Origin: Tumebacillus_A lipolyticus
GTDB lineage: Bacteria; Bacillota; Bacilli; Tumebacillales; Tumebacillaceae
Assembly (NCBI RefSeq): GCF_042682745.1
Contig: NZ_JBHUIO010000005.1
Location: 310,001 to 374,000, forward strand
Reading direction: 5' to 3'
Length of the DNA stretch: 64,000 nt
Shown: positions 25,397-32,820 of the stretch, piece by piece
Layout: each line of letters opens with the position of its first letter
Position numbering within the stretch: the stretch's first letter is position 1
Position numbers and translations under genes: made by a program
Notes under the pieces: model-generated
The model's database searches: none
What the model was told of the DNA's origin: nothing
The model's input: only the letters and a program-made list of their open reading frames with translations

Positions 25397-25461
25397 GAGT
25401 GAACCCCCTTAATTGTTTCATTTTGATATGCATATGATATCACTTTGATCGCATTGTTGTC

Positions 25462-25495
25462 AAAAAAAAGCACACATTCTTTTCGAAATGTGTGC
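25462..25495 (-). terminator. Terminator of the dynamin operon
   Basis: GCACACATT/AATGTGTGC arms (25470-25478 and 25487-25495) and a T8 run on the minus strand. Confidence 0.92.
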
Positions 25496-25503
25496 GTACG
25501 CTT

Positions 25504-25701
25504 CTATTTTTGCTTGCGCTTTTTGTAGATGTTGACGCCCAGCTCGACCAAACAGGCGACCGGAAACATCCAGAGCAACCAGATGTAGAGGATGCCGTAG
25601 ATTTCGCCAAAGTTGCTCGGCTTCACCTCGGCTGCGACGTAACTGCCCGCAAACAGGATCAGTGCCAAACCCAGCCAGATCAAGATAAATCGTTTCAACA
25701 C
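25504..25701 (-). CDS. Small two-helix membrane protein of the dynamin operon
   Basis: A 65-residue protein with two membrane helices (about 4-24 and 34-57) and a basic KKRKQK tail. Not recognised. It begins with GTG (25701) after AAAGGGG and lies 18 bases behind the second dynamin gene, ahead of the operon terminator, so it may work with the dynamins at the membrane (inference). Confidence 0.75.
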   Translation of the reverse strand: MLKRFILIWLGLALILFAGSYVAAEVKPSNFGEIYGILYIWLLWMFPVACLVELGVNIYKKRKQK

Positions 25702-25719
25702 GGGAGAAAACCCCTTTCA

Positions 25720-27690
25720 CTATGCTTGCGCCAAACCTTGTAAATGTTCTTGCACCTTTTTCAATTGTACCACATCAACCTGCAGGGAGAGCGCATCGAA
25801 CAGCCCGGCAAACGATTCTTCGACCTGTGTGCGCACATCAGCTTGCAAGTCTTCGGTCAGGCGGTTCAACGCTTGTCCATAATCGCCGTTCAGCCTGGTG
25901 CCCGCCCCAGTCAAATAGGAGGTGACCGGCGCCTGCATCGCTTTTTCCAACGCCTCTAGCATCGCTTGCCGACCGTTCTTTTCGAAAAAGTCTTTCGCGT
26001 TCTTAAACAGGCTGAGCTCTTTGGCGAAGTCGGCAGCGCTGTACTCGGAGAGCGTCTCCGCAAACTCGGGCGTTTCGAACGAGCGCGGCTCATACGCTTC
26101 AAACAGCACGTGCGCACCCGCTTCCTCCACAGCACCGCACAGCCGATCGCGCAGGCGCTTGCCGTGCTGGTTGACAAACTTCTCCAAGCGCAGCGCGGTC
26201 GCCCGCATCTCCTGCCCGAGATCATAGCCGATAAAGCGAGCCAGCTCGTCGAGCGAACCTTTGAGCGCCGCTTTCAGGTCGCGGCCGTCCGCTTGCAGGA
26301 CAGACGGGTTGAACGACTCTTTGAACATGTCGCCAAAACGGAAGAACAGGCGTTGACGAACATAGTAGAGCAGCTCCTCCACCTCTTTGTCGAGCGCTTT
26401 TCGCTCCGGCGATGCGTCGAGCTTCTCGATCGCGACCAGCGCGCTCGCACGCGCACGCTCCGCCTCCTGTCGCTTCGCCTGGCGCACCGATTCATCCTCC
26501 GATGCGGAGCTGATCAGCTCCTCCAGCGCTCTGGCTGCCCGCTCGATCTCGGCGATCGCCGAGCTCACCGCGATCTCCGTCAACTCCTGGATCGTAAACG
26601 ACAGAAAATCCTTTTCAAATCGGCTGATCCCCGAGAGCTCAAGCGCCGAAGCGGGCGCCATCAGCTCGCCCTCTCCCGACTGCGTGCGCTGGCGGTACAC
26701 CTTTTCGGCCGACCCTTTCAGCTCCCCGCGCTCGTGCAGGCGCGCCAAAAGCGCCGTCTGAGAAGAGACCGGGTAGATGCGCGGCATCGAGATTCCGCAG
26801 GAGACGAGGTTTTTGCGAACGTGAGTGACAACCCCCTGCAGCTCCTCCTCATCTTTCGCCAGGTCGGCCGCGTTGACGATGAAGAACATCTTGTCCATCT
26901 CAAACGTATCTTTCACCCGTCCAAGCTGAATCAGAAACTCGCGATCCGCATTGGAAAAGGCGTGGTTGTAATAGGTGACGAACAGCACCGCATCCGCATT
27001 CTTGATGTAGTTGAAGGCGACGCCGGTGTGCCGAGCGTTGATCGAGTCAGCCCCTGGCGTATCGACCAGCGTGATCCCCTGCTGTGTGAGCGGGCAATCA
27101 TAATACAGCTCGATCCACTCGACAAAACAGGCTTTCTCCTCTTTGGCGACAAACGACTTGAACTCTTTCAGATCGACGATCAGCTCTTGTCCGAGCTGCT
27201 CGCCGATCGGCGCGAGTCCTTTTGCCACCGCCTTTAGGAAGGAGAAGTGCGGCTTGGCCTGCGGTTGCACACCGCTCGGGTCGAGCGTGGCGATCACCGC
27301 AAGCGATGACTCTAAGTCGCTTGCTTCGAGCGCGAACACGGCGAGCGACTGCTGCACATCTAACGTGATGTCCGCTTCCGACTTCAGCTTGACCCGCACG
27401 CTCCCGTGCGGGTAGACGTCTGTCGGCGGCAGGATCTTGTTGATCGCAGCGGTGGTCGGGTTGGGCGAGACGGGCAACACCATCTCCCCCATCAGCGCGT
27501 TGGCAAACGAGGACTTGCCTGCTGAGAACGCGCCGAAGAGCGCGACGGTGAACAGGTTCTGCTCCAAGCGCTCCGCTCTCTGCTTCATCCCGGTCGCCGT
27601 CGTCTTAAAGCCGGTGATCGCTGCGATCGCCTCCGATGCGCTCTTCAGACGCCCCGCTGTGGTGCTAAGTTTTGCTTTGTAATCTTCCAT
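25720..27690 (-). CDS. Dynamin-like GTPase, equivalent of DynA C-terminal module
   Basis: A 656-residue bacterial dynamin. The GTPase motifs are P-loop GAFSAGKSS (53-61), switch PTTAAI, G3 DTPGADS and a G4-like NAAD. Long helical segments with heptad-like patterns form the stalk. In B. subtilis DynA two dynamin modules are fused in one chain of roughly 1,200 residues; here this gene follows the other module after 3 bases, and the summed length (1,205) matches. The protein probably tubulates or fuses membrane together with its partner. Confidence 0.92.
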   Translation of the reverse strand: MEDYKAKLSTTAGRLKSASEAIAAITGFKTTATGMKQRAERLEQNLFTVALFGAFSAGKSSFANALMGEMVLPVSPNPTTAAINKILPPTDVYPHGSVRVKLKSEADITLDVQQSLAVFALEASDLESSLAVIATLDPSGVQPQAKPHFSFLKAVAKGLAPIGEQLGQELIVDLKEFKSFVAKEEKACFVEWIELYYDCPLTQQGITLVDTPGADSINARHTGVAFNYIKNADAVLFVTYYNHAFSNADREFLIQLGRVKDTFEMDKMFFIVNAADLAKDEEELQGVVTHVRKNLVSCGISMPRIYPVSSQTALLARLHERGELKGSAEKVYRQRTQSGEGELMAPASALELSGISRFEKDFLSFTIQELTEIAVSSAIAEIERAARALEELISSASEDESVRQAKRQEAERARASALVAIEKLDASPERKALDKEVEELLYYVRQRLFFRFGDMFKESFNPSVLQADGRDLKAALKGSLDELARFIGYDLGQEMRATALRLEKFVNQHGKRLRDRLCGAVEEAGAHVLFEAYEPRSFETPEFAETLSEYSAADFAKELSLFKNAKDFFEKNGRQAMLEALEKAMQAPVTSYLTGAGTRLNGDYGQALNRLTEDLQADVRTQVEESFAGLFDALSLQVDVVQLKKVQEHLQGLAQA

Positions 27691-27693
27691 CTT

Positions 27694-29343
27694 CTACGCT
27701 TCCTCCCCTGACAACACGCCGACTAGCTCTTGCTGATAGACGCGCTCCGCACTTTGGAGCGCTTGCAGTTCCTCAAATGCGCGACCGATCGCCTCCGCCT
27801 GTTCGAGCGCGCGGCGGTGCTTGGCACCTTCCACGTCGACGCGGCGCTTAGCAAGTGCGACGCCCATCTCGATGAAGCGCTGCGCTTCGCGGCGGTAGAG
27901 CGCTTTGATCTCTGCCGCTAGATCTTTCGCATACTGATACATATATTCATCTGACGAGAGCCCGCCCTCTTTGACACAGTCGGCGAGCAGGCTCGCTTTT
28001 ATCTCTACATGGAATTGATCATATACCGCTTTCGCATACTCTTCATCTTGCAGCTGATAGCTCTCGACCGTTTTGACCAGCAGTTCGCGGATGTGCCAGT
28101 CGATGTTCGCCTGCACCTTATCCATCAGATCGCCGTGCAGCGCTTGCAGGCGGCTGTCGATCTCCTCCTGCGTCTTTTTCGCCGTGCCGAAGAGGAAGCC
28201 GACCTTAAAGCCTGGACGTCTGCTCTTGACATATTCGCCCGCCAGCTCGGTCGTCTGAAAAGGCGTGATCTTCGCATTGTCGAGCAGCGATCCGACCACC
28301 TTCTTCAGATCTGCTTCGAGGTCGGCCGGCGCTGCCTCCCAGGCGCGATACTCATCGGCCATCACCTGACTTTGCGCGTACAGCTCTTGCGGATCGTCAA
28401 ACGAGTCGAGGAACTCCTGCAGCTGAGCTCTGCGCTCTGCCGACTTGCCCGCCTGCACCAGCGCGTGCTCCTCGATCAGCGCGAGGGCGGAGGCGAGAAC
28501 GCTTCGCTTCAGCAGCGCGCCTCTGTCTGCGAACAGCTCCCCAAGCTTCGCCTGCAGGAGATCGTACATGTTCTCCTCATGATCTGCATCGAACAGCGAG
28601 GTGAAGAACAGGCCGTCCGGCTCGATGCCCCACGTCGCAAACCCTTCGATCACACTTTCTCGATACTCATCAAAATCCAATTCGAAATCCATGTGCTTAT
28701 CGATCTGGTTGACGACCAGATAGACCGGTTTGCCCCGATCTTTTAGCGTCTTGGTGAAGGAGAAGTTCAATTCGGATTGGACATGGTTATAATCCATCAC
28801 ATAAAAGATCACGTCTGCCAGATGCAGGGCAGATTCGGTGGCGACCTTATGCGCCGCATCTGTCGAATCGATCCCCGGCGTATCCATCACCGAGGCGCTC
28901 TCTGCAAGCAGTTCGCTCGGATGGGTGATCTCGATCTTGACCACCTGGTTGCCGTCAGCCGCATAATTTTTGATCGCCTCAAGCTCAGTCTCAAGGTCAA
29001 ATTCGATCTGATCGCCATCGGTCAGGAAGGCGAGCGCCTTCTTCTCATTGCCGCCTTTGATCTCCACGATGTTCGCACTGGTCGGAATCGGGCTGGACGG
29101 CAAGATGTCCGCCCCGAGCAGCGCGTTGATCATGCTCGACTTCCCTGCGGAGAAGTGTCCGCAGAAAGCGATCGCAAAGCGACCGTGCTCCCATTTGGCA
29201 GCAAGCTCTGCCACCTTCGCTGCATTCGCTTCATCGCCCGCCGCTTCCATCCGCGCGCGGAGCGTCACCAGCGCTTTTGCCAGATGGTCGCTTGTCATCT
29301 GCTGTGATGCTCTTTCAATCTGTTCGATCGTCTCTATGCTCAT
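27694..29343 (-). CDS. Dynamin-like GTPase, equivalent of DynA N-terminal module
   Basis: A 549-residue dynamin family protein. The P-loop is GHFSAGKSS (62-70), the switch region PTSAN, G3 DTPGIDS and G4 NQID. A membrane-active paddle may lie in the RRPGFKVGFLFGTA region (about 380). It leads an operon with the second dynamin and a two-helix membrane protein. The order matches the D1-D2 order of fused DynA. The ATG at 29343 has only a weak ribosome-binding site. Roles in membrane repair or phage tolerance are known for DynA; transfer to this pair is inference. Confidence 0.92.
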   Translation of the reverse strand: MSIETIEQIERASQQMTSDHLAKALVTLRARMEAAGDEANAAKVAELAAKWEHGRFAIAFCGHFSAGKSSMINALLGADILPSSPIPTSANIVEIKGGNEKKALAFLTDGDQIEFDLETELEAIKNYAADGNQVVKIEITHPSELLAESASVMDTPGIDSTDAAHKVATESALHLADVIFYVMDYNHVQSELNFSFTKTLKDRGKPVYLVVNQIDKHMDFELDFDEYRESVIEGFATWGIEPDGLFFTSLFDADHEENMYDLLQAKLGELFADRGALLKRSVLASALALIEEHALVQAGKSAERRAQLQEFLDSFDDPQELYAQSQVMADEYRAWEAAPADLEADLKKVVGSLLDNAKITPFQTTELAGEYVKSRRPGFKVGFLFGTAKKTQEEIDSRLQALHGDLMDKVQANIDWHIRELLVKTVESYQLQDEEYAKAVYDQFHVEIKASLLADCVKEGGLSSDEYMYQYAKDLAAEIKALYRREAQRFIEMGVALAKRRVDVEGAKHRRALEQAEAIGRAFEELQALQSAERVYQQELVGVLSGEEA

Positions 29344-29505
29344 TCACTCTAGACCCCGTTCTTTTCAAGAATCAACGCTTTAAATTCTATCATTCCTTCT
29401 ATCAGAAAAAAAGCAACCCTTTTTGGTAAAGCAGCGGGCTTTCTTTCCCCCGCAAACTTCGCTATCATGGAGAAAGTATTCGTAAAACGGGAGTGATCCA
29501 ACCAA

Positions 29506-29961
29506 ATGAACGATCTGGAGAGAGCACGAGAAGACATTCGCCTCGCGGAAGAAGCGCAGTCACAGCGCAAGCTTCAACTGGAGGAGAAGATGTTGCGCTA
29601 TTTTCAAAACAAAGAGATTGAAAAGGAGCGCAAAGAAGAAAACAAACTGCTGTTCGAAGAGATCGAGCAGTTTTTCGAAGACTCAGAAGAAGATGATCTG
29701 GTCTTGCAACTGCCAAACGGCGAGTATGCGGTGCTGACCAAAAAGGCGTACATCAAAGACATGTTCGACAAGGATGCGCTCGCTCAGGAGCTGCTGATCG
29801 CGAAAGATGAGCTGAAGACGCCGTTCGACTATTCGATTCTGACCGCCCAGGGCAAGCTGACGCCCGATATGATCTCCAAACACACGGTGACCGAGACGAT
29901 CGTCAAAGTTCGTCTCTCCAAGCGCAAGACCAAGCCGAAGAAGAAAAAAGAATCGCTGTAA
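29506..29961 (+). CDS. Hypothetical coiled-coil protein with basic tail
   Basis: A 151-residue protein. The N-terminal 55 residues are a charged helix rich in Glu, Lys and Arg (coiled-coil-like), followed by a small folded-looking part (LVLQLPNGEYAVLTKKAY) and a very basic tail ending KRKTKPKKKKESL. Not recognised. GGGAGTG precedes the ATG. It is divergent from the dynamin operon and no partner is evident. The basic tail might bind nucleic acid. Confidence 0.65.
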   Translation: MNDLERAREDIRLAEEAQSQRKLQLEEKMLRYFQNKEIEKERKEENKLLFEEIEQFFEDSEEDDLVLQLPNGEYAVLTKKAYIKDMFDKDALAQELLIAKDELKTPFDYSILTAQGKLTPDMISKHTVTETIVKVRLSKRKTKPKKKKESL

Positions 29962-30034
29962 GCTAAACATCACTCCCCCACGAAAAGCATCGCACACTTC
30001 GCGAGCGCGGGGCAGGAAAATGTTGCACGATCAT

Positions 30035-30075
30035 GGAAATCCTCCCTACGCAGTTTATGCAGAGGGAGGATTTTC
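30035..30075 (+). promoter_or_regulatory. Hairpin sequestering the YcaQ-like gene's ribosome-binding site
   Basis: AAATCCTCCCT (30037-30047) is perfectly complementary to AGGGAGGATTT (30063-30073), with two further possible pairs outside. The 3' arm contains the only good Shine-Dalgarno sequence for the gene starting at 30078, and ends in TTTT like a terminator. It may terminate transcription from upstream, hold translation off, or both. Confidence 0.7.
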
Positions 30076-30077
30076 TG

Positions 30078-31205
30078 TTGTTGACGATCACTAAAGATGA
30101 CGTGAGAAAGCTTGCCCTGCTCAAGCAGGGCCTGTACCATCCCCCGACAGCTACGACGCCTGAAGAGGCACTTCAGATCTTCGATCGACTCGGCTGCGTG
30201 CAGCTCGACACGCTAAACGTGGTCACGCGCAGCCAACACCTGATCTTCTGGTCGCGAATGAACGAATTTCACAGCGAGTGGTTCTACCGATTCTATGAGG
30301 AGAAGCGGATGTTCGAGCAGTATCTGCACGCGCTATCCGTCCTGCCGATCGCCGAGCATCCTTACATGCGACCGTTCTTGCAGCAGTTCAGCGCCGCACG
30401 GATCGAACGCACCGAGCTGCACGACAGGCTGGTCGAAGCGATTGATCGGCACGGCAGGCTGACCGGACAGCAGGCGGCCAAGCTGTTAGAACTGCCGCTC
30501 ACCCCCAAAAACACCTGGGAGCTGAGCCCTGTGCGCCGAGCTTTAGATCAGCTGTGGCGCGGCGGGGAGATCGGCGCAATCCGCGACCGGAGCTTTCACA
30601 AAGTCTACATCCCGCTGGCAGAGCAGGTGCCGGCAGACAGCTTGCAGCAGACGGTACAGCTGGAAGAGACGGTGAAGCGCTATGTTCGCAAAGCGCTGAG
30701 CGCGATGGGCGCTGCGACGGAGCGAGATGTGGCCGACTATTTTCGCTTCAAGCGACCGGCGGTGCGAAAAGCGCTGGCCGATTGCTTGCAGGTGCGAGTC
30801 GAAGGGGAGAAAGAGCCCTATTATCTGCTCCCCGAAGATGCGGAGCTGCTGCCGCTTCTCGACGAACCGACCCATTCGACCTTCCTCTCCCCCTTCGACA
30901 ACCTGATCTGGCATCGCCCGCGCCTCGAAGCGATCTTCGAAACGGAGTTTCGCCTCGAAAGCTACGTTCCGCAAGCACAGCGCAAGTTCGGCTATTTTGC
31001 CATGCCGATTTTGCATCGCGGGCAGATCATCGGCACGATCGACCTGAAAGCGGATCGCAAGCGCGGTGTGCTCGTCGTGCAAAAGCTCGTCCTCTTCGAT
31101 CGGCGAAACGAATCGGAACAGCTGGCTGTGATCGATTCGATCTTGGTGCGGCTCGCCAGCTTCCTCAGCCTGTCACAGATCGACTGGTCGCAGGCGCGCG
31201 CGTAG
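30078..31205 (+). CDS. YcaQ/AlkZ-like winged-helix DNA glycosylase
   Basis: About 375 residues of the HTH_42 family (YcaQ, AlkZ), built of tandem winged helices. Members remove bulky or crosslinked lesions from DNA. The catalytic QxD-type motif is read as VQLDTLNVV early in the protein, and the conserved SPFDNLIWHRPRL segment lies near the C-terminal third. I place the start at a TTG (30078) because AGGGAGG stands 8 bases before it; the upstream ATG at 30033 has none. The function is transferred from the family. Confidence 0.85.
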   Translation: MLTITKDDVRKLALLKQGLYHPPTATTPEEALQIFDRLGCVQLDTLNVVTRSQHLIFWSRMNEFHSEWFYRFYEEKRMFEQYLHALSVLPIAEHPYMRPFLQQFSAARIERTELHDRLVEAIDRHGRLTGQQAAKLLELPLTPKNTWELSPVRRALDQLWRGGEIGAIRDRSFHKVYIPLAEQVPADSLQQTVQLEETVKRYVRKALSAMGAATERDVADYFRFKRPAVRKALADCLQVRVEGEKEPYYLLPEDAELLPLLDEPTHSTFLSPFDNLIWHRPRLEAIFETEFRLESYVPQAQRKFGYFAMPILHRGQIIGTIDLKADRKRGVLVVQKLVLFDRRNESEQLAVIDSILVRLASFLSLSQIDWSQARA

Positions 31206-31233
31206 CCGCTTCTGCCCACACCTCATCTGTCCA

Positions 31234-31274
31234 AGCAAAGAGCAGCGCGTCCGCCCGACGCGCTGCTCTTTGCT
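31234..31274. terminator. Long hairpin between convergent genes
   Basis: An 18-bp perfect inverted repeat (31234-31251 and 31257-31274) with a 5-base loop sits between the YcaQ-like gene and the first HTH-TPR gene. There is no clean T run on either side, but the position fits a shared terminator. Confidence 0.6.
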
Positions 31275-32603
31275 CTACCTTCTGATCCCGACCGCCTTCA
31301 GATATCGGTTGAGCTCGATCGCCTTGCGGTAGTATTCGACCGCTCGCCGATCTTGGTGCCGATCGAGCGCCTCGGCCAGCTCCACCGCCAGCTCGTACGC
31401 TGCCAGCTGTCCCCCGTACTGCTCATAAAGGGCTAACACTTCGGTCGACCGATCGAGATACGCCTCAAACTGACCCGCCTCGCGCTCGACCCAACTGCGA
31501 ATCTGCAGGGCTCGTGCCAGCTCCATCTTGTGGTGGTTGCCCAACCGCTCGACGATCGCCAGCACTTCGTCGAGGTAGCTGTTGCACTTGTGAACATCGT
31601 GGCTGTGCAGGGCGATCTCCGCCAGCTGTAAATACGGATCGCACAGATATTGCGCCTGATTGAGCAGTTCGAACACCTGGAGCGACCGCTGAAAATAGGG
31701 AATCGCCAGCCCGTGCTCGTTCACGCTTTTGTGCAGACAGCCGAGGTTGTTGTTGATCGCCGCCACGTCGAACAGCAGCTCGTTCGCCTGCGCCTCTTTT
31801 AACGATGTCAAAAAGAGCCCTTTCGCCTGTTCGATCTCCCCGATCTTGAGCAGGATCGTCGCCCGATAATAGCAAGCCCGAATCCGCGCCCAATGGCAGG
31901 ACAGCTCGGTCGCCAGCCGCTCCGCCCGCTCGATGTAGCGCAGAGCGGTGCGAAAATTGCTCATGTAAAAATGGCAGTCTGCCAGCTCATAATAGGTGCG
32001 CAGGTGAGAATCGCTCTTTTCGTCCACACCTTCAAACTCTGCATCAGCCCGACAATAGCAGTCGTGCGCCATCAGCATGTTGCCGCTCAGCTTGTGCGCT
32101 TTGCCCAGCTCGATCAACAGCTCGACGCGAACCTTGTCATCCTCCCACGCTTCCTGCTCGGCCAGCACCGCCTCGATCCGCTCGATCACCATCTGAGCTT
32201 CATTTCTGCGATTGAGCAGTCTGCACTCGTTGAGCAGCGCCTCCAAAAACAGGGTTTGATAGCCATGTTGGCGCGCCGATTGGCTGACACTGCAAAAATA
32301 TTCGAACGCCTTTTCCGTCTGTTCGGCAAAAGAAGCAGATCTCCCCAGCTCCAGAGTCTCCTTCAGCTCGTCGAGCATCGAGTCGGCCGACTCCAACTGT
32401 TCGATCGTCACCCCAAGACGCTCCGCCAGCAATCGCAGCAGGTGGGGTTTCAAATTCGTTTTCCCATTCTCCACTTTGCTCAGCTGCGAGATGCTGCACA
32501 GACCTTCTGCCACCTCATCCTGCGTATATCCTCTGAGCAGACGGTAACGGCGCAAGTTTTCTCCGATGACCCGGTTTCTCGCTTCCACATCGAGCGCCAG
32601 CAC
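31275..32603 (-). CDS. NprR-like HTH-TPR regulator 1
   Basis: About 442 residues: an XRE helix-turn-helix (IGENLRRYRLLRG, DEVAEGLCSISQLSKVENGK; about 10-65) followed by some nine TPR-like helical repeats. This is the layout of RRNPP regulators such as NprR and PlcR, which bind small signalling peptides through the TPRs. The GTG at 32603 is preferred because GAGG stands just upstream and the N-terminus then aligns with regulator 2. No pheromone precursor gene of usual size fits in the 70 bases downstream. Target genes are unknown. Confidence 0.85.
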   Translation of the reverse strand: MLALDVEARNRVIGENLRRYRLLRGYTQDEVAEGLCSISQLSKVENGKTNLKPHLLRLLAERLGVTIEQLESADSMLDELKETLELGRSASFAEQTEKAFEYFCSVSQSARQHGYQTLFLEALLNECRLLNRRNEAQMVIERIEAVLAEQEAWEDDKVRVELLIELGKAHKLSGNMLMAHDCYCRADAEFEGVDEKSDSHLRTYYELADCHFYMSNFRTALRYIERAERLATELSCHWARIRACYYRATILLKIGEIEQAKGLFLTSLKEAQANELLFDVAAINNNLGCLHKSVNEHGLAIPYFQRSLQVFELLNQAQYLCDPYLQLAEIALHSHDVHKCNSYLDEVLAIVERLGNHHKMELARALQIRSWVEREAGQFEAYLDRSTEVLALYEQYGGQLAAYELAVELAEALDRHQDRRAVEYYRKAIELNRYLKAVGIRR

Positions 32604-32641
32604 CTGTTTCACCTCGATTTCAATAAAGACTATACGTTGTC

Positions 32642-32674
32642 ATTATAGTCAATTTAGCATAGATAAGCCTATCT
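32642..32674 (-). promoter_or_regulatory. Promoter and candidate operator of regulator 1
   Basis: A TATAAT (32642-32647) on the minus strand is followed upstream by the interrupted palindrome AGATAAGCCTATCT (32661-32674), which would cover the -35 position. This is a good place for autoregulation. The -35 sequence itself is poor. Confidence 0.45.
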
Positions 32675-32762
32675 AACCAACATTATTATAAATCAACTAA
32701 ATAACTATTTGTTCATTTACCAAATCCGCAAAACATCTTTCCCCCGCCTAGCTCTGCTCGAC

Positions 32763-32798
32763 AAAAAAGCCACCCTCACGATTGCTTGAGGGTGGCTT
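32763..32798 (-). terminator. Terminator of the jetABC-like operon
   Basis: GCCACCCTCA/TGAGGGTGGC arms (32769-32778 and 32787-32796) and a T6 run on the minus strand, directly after the SMC-like gene. Confidence 0.92.
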
Positions 32799-32820
32799 TG
32801 GCCGTTTGGGTGAAGCGCCG

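Noticed and set aside
31275..32603. The gene following JetC considered as the missing JetD nuclease
   Set aside because: It clearly encodes an XRE helix-turn-helix and TPR regulator and is separated by a strong terminator.
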